Shown here: piece after piece, positions 16,764-25,617 of the stretch
Layout of the letters: every line of letters begins with the position of its first letter
Numbering within the stretch: position 1 is the stretch's first letter
From: Microbacterium sp. BH-3-3-3
GTDB taxonomy: Bacteria > Actinomycetota > Actinomycetes > Actinomycetales > Microbacteriaceae
Direction of reading: 5' to 3'
Length of the DNA: 64,000 nucleotides
NCBI RefSeq assembly: GCF_001792815.1
Contig: NZ_CP017674.1
Location: forward strand, 2,728,001-2,792,000
Made by a program: the position numbers and the translations under genes
Notes under the pieces: model-generated
Told to the model about the DNA's origin: nothing
What the model saw: the letters and a program-made list of their open reading frames with translations, nothing else
Databases searched by the model: none

Positions 16764-16796
16764 ACGCGGGCCCCGCGGCTGTTGCGGGGCCCGCGT
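16764..16796. terminator. Bidirectional terminator between putA and the PNPOx-like gene
   Basis: Perfect 13-bp stem ACGCGGGCCCCGC/GCGGGGCCCGCGT with a 7-nt loop between two convergent genes; no T tail, as is usual in this GC-rich DNA. Confidence 0.8.
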
Positions 16797-16805
16797 GGGT
16801 GCTCA

Positions 16806-17480
16806 TCACGCGGTTCCGGTCGTGGCCACCCGCGCGGCGGCGCGGCGCACCGAGTCCGGAACGCGTGTTCCGGGGTGCGTCTGCGCAGACGTCTTCGGCT
16901 CGTCGGCGACCCAGCGCAAGGGGAGGGTGCCGGCCCAGACGGCGCGGTCCTCTCCGTCGTCGTCCTCCTCGACGAGCGAGCCCGCGTTGTCCTTCACGCT
17001 GGCCTCGACGAGGGGGATGCGCAGCACCATGGTGGCGGCGAGCTCACGGGCCGTCATGGGGCGGACGTCTTCGCTGCGGCCGGGCATCAGATGCTCCGAC
17101 AGCACGAGCAGGGCCGCCTCTTTCTCTTCGGGTGGCACGACGGATGCCACCCCGTACACGACCGCGCACCGGTACCGCATCGAGCTGTCGAAGAGCGACC
17201 GCGCGTACTTCAGGCCCAAGAGGTGCGTCACGGTGATGCAGACGGGGGTGCCGTCGGCGATGCGCCGGAAGAAGTCGCTGCCGGTGGATCCGTGCAGCAG
17301 GAGGTCGTCGCCGTCTCGGGCGATGCCGATCGGCAGCGCGACCGGGCGGTCGTCGCGCACGAGGGCGATGGTGGCGGCCAGGGCACCGTCGATCACGTCG
17401 TAGAGCGCGGTGCGGTCGGTGACCTGGTAGTGCGGAAGGCGGCGCACCCGCGTGCGCGCGGTGAGGGGAAGATCGGTCAT
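16806..17480 (-). CDS. Pyridoxamine 5'-phosphate oxidase family flavoprotein
   Basis: 224 residues from ATG 17480. FMN-binding split-barrel features: ALYDVIDGALAATIALVRDD, PVALPIGIARDGDDLLLHG, GSDFFRRIADGTPVCITVTH. These proteins bind FMN or F420 and reduce or detoxify small compounds; most are not true vitamin B6 oxidases. It is divergent from a MocR regulator that uses PLP, which suggests a vitamin-B6-linked role and regulation by that protein (inference). The open frame upstream of the ATG is antisense to the MocR gene and is rejected. Confidence 0.8.
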   Translation of the reverse strand: MTDLPLTARTRVRRLPHYQVTDRTALYDVIDGALAATIALVRDDRPVALPIGIARDGDDLLLHGSTGSDFFRRIADGTPVCITVTHLLGLKYARSLFDSSMRYRCAVVYGVASVVPPEEKEAALLVLSEHLMPGRSEDVRPMTARELAATMVLRIPLVEASVKDNAGSLVEEDDDGEDRAVWAGTLPLRWVADEPKTSAQTHPGTRVPDSVRRAAARVATTGTA

Positions 17481-17561
17481 GGTCCGATTCCATTCGCTCG
17501 CGTGGTCCATCACATAGTCCGCTTCTCGCACTTTCGTCTGGACCAGTGCGAGACTGTCGCC

Positions 17562-19199
17562 GTGATCTCCCTCGGCGTCCTCGATCGATCCTCCGCCGTG
17601 CCCCTGCACGAGCAACTCGCGCACGGTCTGCGTGCGGCGGTGCTCGCGGGGCGCGTCGCCGGTGGCGAGGCGGTCCCCTCGACGCGGGCACTGTCGGCCG
17701 ACCTGGGGGTCGCGCGGGGAACGGTGGTCGCGGCCTACGAGATCCTCGCGGGCGAGGGATACCTGCTCACGCGGCCCGGGGGTGGAACGGTCGTCGCCGA
17801 CATCGCCGTGCGCGCGCCCGTCGCGGCGGCCGATTCGCCCGACCGCCTCGTCGTGGAACCCGCGGTGCTCGACCTGCGGCCCGGGCGCCCGGGCACGACC
17901 GGCCTCGCCGATGCCGCGTGGCGCTCCGCCTGGCGGCGGGCGAGCGCCACCGATCCCGTCGCCGACGTCGCCGACCCCGCGGGCGCCATGGCGCTGAGGG
18001 CCGAGATCGCGCGGCACCTCGGGCGTACGCGCGGCGTCGACGTCTCGGTCGGCGACGTGCTGATCACGGCGGGCAGCAGCGACGCGATGCTGCTGACGCT
18101 GATCGCGCTCGCGCCGCGCGGTGACCGGCAGCGCCTGCGCGTCGGTATCGAAGACCCGGGCTACCCCCGCGTGCGCATGATCCTGCGCCGTCTGGGGATC
18201 GAGGCCGTCCCCGTGCCGGTCCGTCTCGGCTCGGGGCTCGACCTCGACGCGCTCGAGCGGCAGCGCGATCTCGACGCCGTCATCGTGACCCCGAACCACC
18301 ACTACCCCCTCGGGAGTCGTCTGGATGCCGAGGACCGCGCCCGCCTGCTCGCCTGGGCCGCGCGGGACGACGTGGTCGTCGTCGAAGACGACTACGACAG
18401 CGAGTTCCCCCACGGGCGCGCGCCGCTTCCGCCGCTGCACCTGCTCGATCCGGCGCGGGTCGTGCTGATCGGAAGCCTGTCGAAGGTGCTCACCCCGGCC
18501 GTGCGGTGCGGGTGGATCGTCGCGACCGGCGCGGTGGGGGAACGCATCCGCGCGGCGCGCGACGACCTCGACTCTCCCGTTTCGCTCGTGCAGCAGCACG
18601 CGCTCGCGCTGTACCTGGCCGAAGGAGCCCTCGCCCGCCACACCGCGCGGCGGCGGCGCGAGTACCGCCATCGGCGCCGCCTGCTGCTCGAGGCCTTCGC
18701 GGGTGTGCCCGGCGTCGAGCTGGCCGCCACCGACGGCGGACTGCACGCCGTGGCGCTGCTGACGGGCGGCGGAGAAGGCGCCGAGAACGCCGTCGTCTCG
18801 GAGCTGCTCGCGCGCGGCATCCGCGTCGCGCCGCTCGCGGGCTACGCGGTGGGTGGTGACTCCGCTGGGTCCGCCGATTCAGCGGCGAGCGATCCCGGCG
18901 TCGTCTCCGCGCGCTCCGAGGCCCCGGCGGGGATCGTCTTCGGATACGCCGAGCCCACGACGGTCGCGCTCGTCGAGGCGGTCGGCGTGATGCTCACCGT
19001 TCTGCGGACGCACGCGCGCCGGGGCCACGCGCCGACCCCGACGCCCGAACCCAGCCGAGCTGAGGGCTCCGCGCGTGAGGGCGCTCCCACGGCGCGTCGT
19101 CGACCGGAGGGGCAAGCCGTCGCCGACCGCACCGCGTACCTCACCCCTCCAGGATCTCGAGCGCCGCCATCGCCGCGTTCTGCCCGCCGATCCCGCTGA
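17562..19199 (+). CDS. MocR/PdxR-type regulator: GntR domain fused to aminotransferase fold
   Basis: 545 residues, GTG start at 17562. GntR winged helix (1-75: PLHEQLAHGLRAAVLAGRV, PSTRALSADLGVARGTVVAA) followed by a fold-type-I aminotransferase domain with EDDYDSEF and the PLP lysine Lys308 in GSLSKVLTP. Such proteins sense PLP and ligands rather than catalyse. It diverges from the PNPOx-like gene with 81 bp between starts. The last 60 or so residues are low-complexity Pro/Arg/Ala and run 59 bp into the convergent oxidoreductase gene, so the natural C-terminus may once have been shorter. Confidence 0.85.
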   Translation: MISLGVLDRSSAVPLHEQLAHGLRAAVLAGRVAGGEAVPSTRALSADLGVARGTVVAAYEILAGEGYLLTRPGGGTVVADIAVRAPVAAADSPDRLVVEPAVLDLRPGRPGTTGLADAAWRSAWRRASATDPVADVADPAGAMALRAEIARHLGRTRGVDVSVGDVLITAGSSDAMLLTLIALAPRGDRQRLRVGIEDPGYPRVRMILRRLGIEAVPVPVRLGSGLDLDALERQRDLDAVIVTPNHHYPLGSRLDAEDRARLLAWAARDDVVVVEDDYDSEFPHGRAPLPPLHLLDPARVVLIGSLSKVLTPAVRCGWIVATGAVGERIRAARDDLDSPVSLVQQHALALYLAEGALARHTARRRREYRHRRRLLLEAFAGVPGVELAATDGGLHAVALLTGGGEGAENAVVSELLARGIRVAPLAGYAVGGDSAGSADSAASDPGVVSARSEAPAGIVFGYAEPTTVALVEAVGVMLTVLRTHARRGHAPTPTPEPSRAEGSAREGAPTARRRPEGQAVADRTAYLTPPGSRAPPSPRSARRSR

Positions 19200-20724
19200 C
19201 GGCGCCGCCGCGCTGCGCACTCGAGCCGCAGAGCAGCACGCGCGAGTGCGGGGTCGACACGCCCCACCGCGCCGCCGGCGTCGTGGCCGGCGCCGCGAGC
19301 CAGGGCCACGACAGCCCGCCGTGGAAGATGTCGCCGCCCACCATATTCAGCGACCGCTCGAGGTCGCTTGTCGTGCGTGCCTCGATGCAGAGCCGCCCGT
19401 CGGGCGCCCGAAAGATGCAGTCGCGCAGCGGCTCGGCCAGCACCGAGTCGAGCGACTGCTGCGCCGCGGCCAGCAGGCGCGCTCCCGCGGCGACGGGATC
19501 GGTGTCGTCGATCAGGCGGTGGGGCACCTGCAGGCCGAACATCGTCAGGGTCTGCGCCCCGCTCGCCCGCAGGTCGTCGCCGAGGATCGACGGGTCGGTC
19601 AGCGAGTGGCAGTAGATCTCGACGGGAAGCGGCTCGGGGATGAGCCCCCCGGATGCCGCGACGTACGCGGCATCCAACTGGGTCATCGTCTCGTTCACGT
19701 GGAAGGTGCCCGAGAAGGCGGCCTCGGGGGTGACCGAGGAGTCGCGCAGCCGCGGCAACCGCGACAGGAGCATGTTGACCTTGACCTGCGCGCCCTCGGG
19801 CGCCTCGGCTGCGCTCGCCGGGGATCCCCCCGCGGTGAGCAGGTCGTCGAGCACCGCGCGACCGACTCCGCTCAGCACGAGCGTGCCGTGGTACACCTCG
19901 GAGCGGTCGGTCATCGTGTGCACGTCGCCGTCGGGCGAGATCGAGATGACGTCGGTGCCCGTGACGATCTCGGCACCGGCGTCGCGCGCCGCGCGTTCTA
20001 GTTCGGCGGCGACGGCGCCCATGCCGCCCACCGGCACGTCCCAGTGCCCGGTCTCGCCGCCGATGACGTGGTACAGGAAGCAGCGGTTCTGCGCCAGCGA
20101 GGGGTCGTCCGACGAGGCGAAGGTTCCGATGAGGCCGTCGGTGAGAGCGATGCCGCGGGCGAGATCGCTGTCGAGCGCGCTGCGCAGCAGGTCGCCGAGC
20201 GGACGCTCGGTCAGCGCCGTCCACAGCTCATCGTCGCCCACGCTCTCGCGCACCTCGTCGGCCGTCGGCAGGGGACCGGTCATGGTGGGGAAGACCGCGC
20301 GCCCCAGCGGGGCCAGGCGTTCGCCGAACGCGGCGAACCGCTCGGCCTCCCCGGTCTCGCCCAGGGTGCGCACGAACGAGGCGGCGGTCGCCGCGGCATC
20401 CTGGGTGTCGACGAGGATGCCACGGGTCGGGTCGTGCGGGTCGGGTGTGTACGACGAGTAGCGACGCCGACGCAGGTCGATGCGCAGTTCCAGGTCGTCG
20501 ATGATCTTCTGCGGCAGCAGGCTGACGAGGTACGAGTAGCGCGAGAGGCGGGCATCGACCCCGGCCCACGGGCGCTCCGACACGGCGGCCCCGCCCACGG
20601 CATCCGATCGCTCGATCACCACCACGCGGCGCCCGGCGCGGGCGAGATAGGCCGCGGCGACGAGGGCGTTGTGCCCTCCTCCCACGATGACGACGTCGTA
20701 CCGGCGAGTATCCGAAGCGGTCAT
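19141..20724 (-). CDS. FAD-dependent oxidoreductase, phytoene-desaturase/PYROXD2-like
   Basis: 527 residues. N-terminal dinucleotide fold YDVVIVGGGHNALVAAAYLARAG with VVVIERSDAVGGAA, and a C-terminal FAD motif LLCGSSAQRGGAVSGIGGQNAA. The conserved HWDVPVGGMGAVAAEL segment matches phytoene-desaturase-like proteins related to mammalian PYROXD2. Substrate unknown; no carotenoid genes are near. ATG at 20724. The 3' end overlaps the convergent MocR gene by 59 bp. Confidence 0.8.
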   Translation of the reverse strand: MTASDTRRYDVVIVGGGHNALVAAAYLARAGRRVVVIERSDAVGGAAVSERPWAGVDARLSRYSYLVSLLPQKIIDDLELRIDLRRRRYSSYTPDPHDPTRGILVDTQDAAATAASFVRTLGETGEAERFAAFGERLAPLGRAVFPTMTGPLPTADEVRESVGDDELWTALTERPLGDLLRSALDSDLARGIALTDGLIGTFASSDDPSLAQNRCFLYHVIGGETGHWDVPVGGMGAVAAELERAARDAGAEIVTGTDVISISPDGDVHTMTDRSEVYHGTLVLSGVGRAVLDDLLTAGGSPASAAEAPEGAQVKVNMLLSRLPRLRDSSVTPEAAFSGTFHVNETMTQLDAAYVAASGGLIPEPLPVEIYCHSLTDPSILGDDLRASGAQTLTMFGLQVPHRLIDDTDPVAAGARLLAAAQQSLDSVLAEPLRDCIFRAPDGRLCIEARTTSDLERSLNMVGGDIFHGGLSWPWLAAPATTPAARWGVSTPHSRVLLCGSSAQRGGAVSGIGGQNAAMAALEILEG

Positions 20725-20785
20725 GCATCCACGCTAACGACGGCGACGACTTCTGCGGAGGGGGTGGCGCAGTAGCGTGGATGCC

Positions 20786-21586
20786 ATGACTCTCGCTGCG
20801 GAACTGCTCGACATCGCCACGCGGATCGTTCGGGAGGCGGGCGAACTCGCGCACCGTCGCCGCATCGAGGGGGTGACGGTGGCCGCCACCAAGTCGGCCG
20901 CCGCCGACATCGTCACCGCCGCCGATCGCGAGGTCGAAGCCTTCATCCGCGCGGAACTCGCGCGGGTGCGTCCCGACGACGGCTTCTTCGGCGAGGAGTC
21001 CGGCGCCGACGTGGGGACGAGCGGCATCACCTGGGTGGTCGATCCGATCGACGGCACCGTCAACTACGCCTACGGCATTCCCGCCTGGGCCGTGAGCATC
21101 GCCGCGGTCGAGGGCACCGCCGACACCGCGACGTGGACGGCGATCGCCGGCGTCGTCTTCAACCCGGTGACGGGTGAGCTTTTCCGCGCCTCGCGCGGCG
21201 GGGGAGCCTGGCTCGGCGATCAGCGTCTCTCGGTCTCGGCCCACGTGGGAGAGGCGGGCGGTCTGGTGGCCACGGGCTTCGGGTACAACCCCGCGACGCA
21301 CGGTCCGGCGCTGGCGCAGCTGTCGCGCGTCATGCCCATCGCGCGCGATGTGCGCCGTATCGGCGCGGCCTCGCTCGACCTGGCCTCGGTCGCCGCGGGC
21401 CGCATGGACGCCTACTACGAGCGCGGAACGCAGCCCTGGGATCACGCGGCGGGAGCCCTCCTCGTCGAGGAAGCGGGCGGGGTCGTGGGTGGCGCGCCGG
21501 GTGGTCGTCCGGGGAACGGAATGGTCATCGCGGCGGGCGCGGCGTTCTACGCGCGCCTCGAGCCGCTGCTCGACATCGAGGGGTGA
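20786..21586 (+). CDS. Inositol monophosphatase family protein
   Basis: 266 residues from ATG 20786 (a GTG three codons earlier is possible). Metal-binding motifs: GEESG (69-73), DPIDGTVNY (86-94, Asp86 and Asp89) and QPWDHAAGALLVEEAGG near 215-231; LFRASRGGGAWLG is also typical. The family dephosphorylates inositol-1-phosphate or related sugar phosphates with Mg2+ and can serve in inositol or histidinol phosphate metabolism. It stands between the divergent oxidoreductase and the M23 peptidase gene. Confidence 0.88.
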   Translation: MTLAAELLDIATRIVREAGELAHRRRIEGVTVAATKSAAADIVTAADREVEAFIRAELARVRPDDGFFGEESGADVGTSGITWVVDPIDGTVNYAYGIPAWAVSIAAVEGTADTATWTAIAGVVFNPVTGELFRASRGGGAWLGDQRLSVSAHVGEAGGLVATGFGYNPATHGPALAQLSRVMPIARDVRRIGAASLDLASVAAGRMDAYYERGTQPWDHAAGALLVEEAGGVVGGAPGGRPGNGMVIAAGAAFYARLEPLLDIEG

Positions 21587-21647
21587 CGCCCGGGGCGCTC
21601 ATGGCTTTCCCAGACCGCCCGAGGTAGTGTGGTTACCTGTTCGTTAT

Positions 21648-21711
21648 TTTCCGCGACCCGAACCCGCGGAAACGGCCAAGCCCCACAGCCCGAAGCCGTC
21701 GCGCTTGCGAC
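21648..21711 (+). other. Structured 5' leader of the M23 peptidase gene (candidate)
   Basis: If translation starts at TTG 21734, the preceding 100 bases hold two perfect hairpins, TTTCCGCG/CGCGGAAA (21648-21672, 9-nt loop) and GTCGC-GCTT-GCGAC (21698-21711), after an AT-richer promoter-like stretch. Actinobacterial cell-wall hydrolase genes often carry riboswitch leaders (for example ydaO, cyclic di-AMP), but I could not match that consensus here. Confidence 0.35.
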
Positions 21712-21733
21712 ACGACACGAGAGCCATCGCGCG

Positions 21734-23257
21734 TTGCCGTCAGAAGCCTTTTCGACTGAGCCTGCCCATACTCGGCGGTCTCGTCGCCCCCTCGCTGTTC
21801 CCGCCTCCGAAACCGCTCCCCGGCTGACCCGCGCCGAGATGCGCCGCCTCACGGTGGGTGACACCGCGCAGAGCGACGACTCGCGCAGCGAGGTCGCCGC
21901 GACGGCGATCGACGACGCGGCCCCCACCGCACAGATGTCGTCGGAGCCCGCCCCGGTCGACGCCGAGGTCGCCGCGCAGTCCGAGATGCTCGAGACCGTC
22001 GCCGCCGCCGTCATCGAGACGGTCATCGCCGCGACGATCGAGCCCACGCTCCCCGAGGTCTCGGCGCCCGATGCCGCTGCCGACGCCGACGCCCTCGAGG
22101 TCACCGTCGTCGACGAGCGCCGCACCGCCGACGCCGATGTCGCCGTCATCCTGCAGAGCGCCGACACCGACGTCGCCACCACCCCCGTGGCGCTGCCCAC
22201 CTCTCCCATCACCCTGCCCGTGACGCGACGCGCGCGTCGTCGTCCGCAGGCCGCGGTCATCATCGACAGCACCCAGGCCGATGACGCATCGCCCGCCGTC
22301 GAGATGCCGGATGCCGCGTCGCCCGAGGGCCATGGCGTGCCCGCGACCCCGACGGCCACCGATGACGACTCCGCCGACGAGTTCGCCTCGGCCGCCCGTC
22401 TCTTCGCGTTCACCGGTGAGACCGCCGTTCAGCGGCCCGCGCCCGTCGCCACGGCATCCGAGCCCGTCGTCGAGGGGCTGCCCGCCGCGGCCGCCGCTCC
22501 CCGCACGCGTCGGAACGTGCGCCGCATCGCGACCGCATCGTTCTCGGTGGGCGTCATGGGCGTCGTCGGCCTGCTGACCGTGGGCATGACCATGCCGGTC
22601 AGCGCGCTCGCCTCGGCGAACGGCACCGACAGTGTCACCGCCCCCGCGACCGCCACGACGCGCCTCGCGCTCGGTGGCGACGTGCAGGGCGGCGACGCCA
22701 CGGACGCGATCCAGGCGTACGTCGCTCCCGCGCAGGCGCAGGCCGCCGTGGTCGACCGTGCCGATGGATACAGCGCGACGACGTACGCCAAGATGGCGGC
22801 CGACTCGGGCATCACGAACCCCTCGAACTTCTACGTCAACGACCCGACGGCGCCCATCCAGTGGCCCTTCGCCGTCGGTGTGCCGATCACGTACGGCTTC
22901 GGCATGCGCGACGGGACCATGCACGAGGGCGCCGACTTCGTTCCCGGTGAGGGCTCGCCCGTGCAGGCGATCGCCGACGGCACCGTGCGCATCGCGACCG
23001 AGCAGGGCGGCGCCTTCGGCGTCACCGTGCTCATCGATCACGAGATCGACGGACAACTGGTCTCGAGCCGCTACGGACACATGCAGTACGGCTCGCTCCA
23101 GGTCACGCAGGGTCAGCACGTGAAGGTCGGCCAGTTCCTCGGACGCACCGGCAACACGGGTCGGTCGTTCGGTGCGCACACCCACGTCGAGATCCTGCAG
23201 AACGGCACCACGCCGATCGACCCGATCGTCTGGCTGCGTCAGCACGCCGGAGGGTGA
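21734..23257 (+). CDS. M23-family peptidoglycan metallopeptidase with long N-terminal region
   Basis: 507 residues from TTG 21734 (the frame is open back to GTG 21629, but that part looks like leader DNA). About 255 acidic, Ala/Thr/Val-rich residues precede a single membrane segment near 265-290 (FSVGVMGVVGLLTVGM), then a linker and a LytM domain with zinc ligands His397 and Asp401 (MHEGADF) and His482/His484 (GAHTHVEI). It is expected to be anchored with the peptidase outside, cutting peptidoglycan cross-links or activating a partner hydrolase. A long cytoplasmic N-terminal region is unusual and may link it to cytoplasmic partners. Confidence 0.82.
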   Translation: MPSEAFSTEPAHTRRSRRPLAVPASETAPRLTRAEMRRLTVGDTAQSDDSRSEVAATAIDDAAPTAQMSSEPAPVDAEVAAQSEMLETVAAAVIETVIAATIEPTLPEVSAPDAAADADALEVTVVDERRTADADVAVILQSADTDVATTPVALPTSPITLPVTRRARRRPQAAVIIDSTQADDASPAVEMPDAASPEGHGVPATPTATDDDSADEFASAARLFAFTGETAVQRPAPVATASEPVVEGLPAAAAAPRTRRNVRRIATASFSVGVMGVVGLLTVGMTMPVSALASANGTDSVTAPATATTRLALGGDVQGGDATDAIQAYVAPAQAQAAVVDRADGYSATTYAKMAADSGITNPSNFYVNDPTAPIQWPFAVGVPITYGFGMRDGTMHEGADFVPGEGSPVQAIADGTVRIATEQGGAFGVTVLIDHEIDGQLVSSRYGHMQYGSLQVTQGQHVKVGQFLGRTGNTGRSFGAHTHVEILQNGTTPIDPIVWLRQHAGG

Positions 23258-23324
23258 TCATCGATTCGTGTGAGAGTGTCGCGGTCTGATATTCTCTTCT
23301 AGTTGCCCGGAGTGATCCGGGTAC

Positions 23325-23396
23325 GCCCCGATAGCTCAGTGGCAGAGCACTTCCATGGTAAGGAAGGGGTCGTCAGTTCAATCCTGACTCGGGGCT
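23325..23396 (+). tRNA. tRNA-Thr (GGT)
   Basis: Acceptor GCCCCGA/TCGGGGC, anticodon stem CTTCC/GGAAG enclosing ATGGTAA with anticodon GGT (23357-23359), T loop GTTCAATC. 72 nt. Confidence 0.96.
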
Positions 23397-23429
23397 CAAG
23401 GCATTCTCATCGTCATCGGAATGCTGTGC

Positions 23430-23503
23430 GGCGGGGTAGCTCAGTTGGTGAGAGCGCACGACTCATAATCGTGAGGTCGCGGGTTCAAGCCCCGCTCCCG
23501 CTA
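23430..23503 (+). tRNA. tRNA-Met (CAT), elongator type
   Basis: Acceptor GGCGGGG/TCCCGCT with two G-T pairs, anticodon stem CACGA/TCGTG enclosing CTCATAA with CAT at 23464-23466, T arm GCGGG-TTCAAGC-CCCGC. 74 nt, 33 bp after tRNA-Thr, so the two are probably one transcript. The acceptor opens with a G-T pair rather than the mispaired start of an initiator tRNA. Confidence 0.95.
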
Positions 23504-23508
23504 CGTCA

Positions 23509-23540
23509 GCCCCCGGAATCGTATGATCCTCGGGGGCTTT
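23509..23540 (+). terminator. Terminator after the tRNA-Thr/tRNA-Met pair
   Basis: GCCCCCG/CGGGGGC stem with a 15-nt loop, followed by TTT. Confidence 0.8.
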
Positions 23541-23590
23541 GTCGTGTTCGCGGGTACGGTCAACCCCGCGCAGACCCCGCATACTCACAA

Positions 23591-23671
23591 ACGCTCTCGA
23601 CCTCCATGCCGACGCGGAGGTCATTCTCGGCGACGTTCTCGACCTTCACGCCGGCGCGAGGTGATTCTCGA
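23591..23671. repeat. Two imperfect tandem 40-bp repeats
   Basis: Units 23591-23630 and 23633-23671 share the pattern ACGyTCTCGACCTyCAyGCCGrCGCG-AGGT-ATTCTCG. Each contains an inverted repeat (GACCTCC...GGAGGTC in the first; a weaker ACCT...AGGT in the second). They lie in the non-coding stretch between the tRNAs and the 23767 terminator. Confidence 0.7.
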
Positions 23672-23766
23672 TGCCGGGGTCGAGGCGTTTCGGAGGATTA
23701 TTCCCCGCCGCCAGTAAGGGGGGCGGTTGTGTGCCTGACGGCGGGGACATTCCAGACGCTACACGT

Positions 23767-23804
23767 CTTTGTCCCCCAAATGGGGGACAAAGCTTTCTTT
23801 TTTG
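23767..23804 (+). terminator. Strong rho-independent terminator with no gene upstream
   Basis: Perfect 12-bp stem CTTTGTCCCCCA/TGGGGGACAAAG with a 2-nt loop, then CTTTCTTTTTT. The T tail shows it acts on rightward transcripts, yet no rightward gene lies between the tRNA terminator at 23540 and here. It may end an unannotated small RNA. The rest of 23541-23908 shows no convincing gene. Confidence 0.85.
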
Positions 23805-23908
23805 GGAGAACGCAGCGATGAGCCGGTGGCAGTAACCGTCGCGCGCGACAGCGCGAATCCCCCGTCTTGCGCGGTCGGTCGAGGTGCAGGGCGAGGAACG
23901 CGCGAGCG

Positions 23909-24739
23909 TCAGAACGTCTTCTCGTCGCCGTCCTGACGACCCCGTGCCTCCGGCCCCCGTACTTCGGGGGAGCCCCTGTCGATGAGAGACGGGCGGGCAT
24001 CGTCCGCCACTCCACCCGGAGCACTGCGGCCCTCCGTCGCGTCCTCGATCACTCGTCGAGCGACATCCGACAGCTTCTGCTGAGTGCTTCGAGCGCGTTC
24101 ACGCAGCTGGTGGAAGGCGGCATCCATATCGATGTGATGAACGTGCGACAGGATCCCCTTCGCTTGTTCGATGACGATCCGACTGTCCAGCGCACGTTGC
24201 AGCTGCCGACGCGCGAGGTCGGCTTCGCGAAACGCCCTCTCGTGCAGAATGCCGATGGTGGCGATGTCCGCCAGTCCGCGAGCCGCCAACGCGTCATCGG
24301 CGCTCAACGCTGCGGCGTGATCGCCGAAGAGGTTCAGGGAGCCGATGACCTCGTCACGGAGCCTCAACGGGATCGCGTGCATCCATCGATACCCGAGTTC
24401 GCCGGCTGCGCGAGCGAACCGCGGCCACCGCTCCTGGATGCCGGCGATGTCGACGACGGTGACCGGCTCTCCGGAGTGGTACGCGTCTACGCACGGCCCC
24501 TGGTCTTCACTCAACTGCAGAAGGCTGATGAGCTGACTTCGCTCGCTGGTCGACGCCACCACCTCGAGGTTTCCGTCGGCATCCGGGATCAGGATGCCGA
24601 CTCCCGCCACGTTCAGGGTCTGGGCGCACCGGGTGACCAGTCGGTGCAGAAGGTCGACGACGTCGTAGCCGCTGACCATCGTGTCGGCGAGTTCGACGAA
24701 CGTATCGACCAGTTCTCTCTCTCGCGTCGTCTTCGTCAT
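23909..24739 (-). CDS. GAF-ANTAR regulator (RNA-binding antiterminator type)
   Basis: 276 residues, ATG at 24739. GAF domain about 18-165 (LLHRLVTRCAQTLNVAGVGIL, EDQGPCVDAYHSGEPVTV), then ANTAR domain about 178-232 (LDSRIVIEQAKGILSHVH, DAAFHQLRERAR, LSDVARRVIED), whose hydrophobic helices match the family. ANTAR domains bind paired-hairpin RNAs to prevent termination; the GAF part senses a ligand or redox state. The last 45 residues are a disordered charged tail. It follows the second GAF-ANTAR gene in the same direction by 30 bp, so they form an operon. Confidence 0.85.
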   Translation of the reverse strand: MTKTTRERELVDTFVELADTMVSGYDVVDLLHRLVTRCAQTLNVAGVGILIPDADGNLEVVASTSERSQLISLLQLSEDQGPCVDAYHSGEPVTVVDIAGIQERWPRFARAAGELGYRWMHAIPLRLRDEVIGSLNLFGDHAAALSADDALAARGLADIATIGILHERAFREADLARRQLQRALDSRIVIEQAKGILSHVHHIDMDAAFHQLRERARSTQQKLSDVARRVIEDATEGRSAPGGVADDARPSLIDRGSPEVRGPEARGRQDGDEKTF

Positions 24740-24769
24740 ACCGGAAATGTACTTTCCTTTGCTCCGCAG

Positions 24770-25411
24770 TCAGACCGAAAAATCGATGTCACGTCGGATG
24801 ATGGCCTCCGCGACGTCGGGAATCGACGTGCCCGTGGAAAAAGCGTGGGCGCGTATCACGACAAGCGCATCGGTCGAGGGCACCCGCAACTGTGCCATCA
24901 CCATCCCCGTCGCTTGATGAATGAATCGCCCTGGCAGACCCTGCGGGCTGGGAGGAAAATTCAGTTCGGTGAGAATCCGATCGACGACGCGAACGGCAGC
25001 GACACCCGCCATCGCCCAGGCATTCTCGACCTGCCGCGTATTCAAGGCGTGCGCGGTCGTCGCATAGAGATCGACAACCCCCACATCTATTGCTCCCACC
25101 GTCATCGGGAACGCGTACACGGCTCGAATCCGGTGAGCATGAGCCGCGGTCAGAAGAGCGGACCACGCAGCGGGGTGAGCGTGCTCCACGTCAGGGAGGA
25201 GCGTCGGAACTCGCGCCGTCTTCGCCTGCCAGCCGGGCCCGAATCCCAGATCGAGCTGTGTCTGCTCGAGTTCGGTGGCGACATCGTCGCTCGCGCAGAC
25301 AATGCCCAACTCGAACGGATCGCTCAGCGTCGAGATGGCCACGTGCTGGACGGGAAGAGTCGACACGAACCACATGCACAGGGACGCAGACGAGGGTGCA
25401 GACGTCGACAT
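24770..25411 (-). CDS. GAF-ANTAR regulator, shorter partner
   Basis: 213 residues, ATG at 25411. A GAF-like half (ELGIVCASDDVATELEQTQ, LGFGPGWQAKTARVP) is followed by an ANTAR-like C-terminus (IHQATGMVMAQLRVPSTDAL, HAFSTGTSIPDVAEAIIRRD). It is upstream of, and co-directional with, the longer GAF-ANTAR gene. Pairs like this are common in Microbacteriaceae and could form heterodimers; the RNA target is not known. Confidence 0.78.
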   Translation of the reverse strand: MSTSAPSSASLCMWFVSTLPVQHVAISTLSDPFELGIVCASDDVATELEQTQLDLGFGPGWQAKTARVPTLLPDVEHAHPAAWSALLTAAHAHRIRAVYAFPMTVGAIDVGVVDLYATTAHALNTRQVENAWAMAGVAAVRVVDRILTELNFPPSPQGLPGRFIHQATGMVMAQLRVPSTDALVVIRAHAFSTGTSIPDVAEAIIRRDIDFSV

Positions 25412-25617
25412 GATGCTCCTGACCTGGGCAAACGGCAGGACCTAGGTCTCGGGAACGCCTCGATCTCACTGTACGGCCTCCCGCCCACTCCTTTGCGTCG
25501 ACTTTCTGCGAGCGGTTCGACGCGGCCCTTGATCTTTCGGAGCCGGTCGCCGTATTGTGTGCGCAGTTGTCCCCAGTCCCCGGCCGACTTTCTTTTTCGC
25601 GCGGATCGGGGCACGTC

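Noticed and set aside
21629..21733. ydaO (cyclic di-AMP) riboswitch before the M23 gene
   Set aside because: Hairpins are present, but I could not find the conserved ydaO core sequences.
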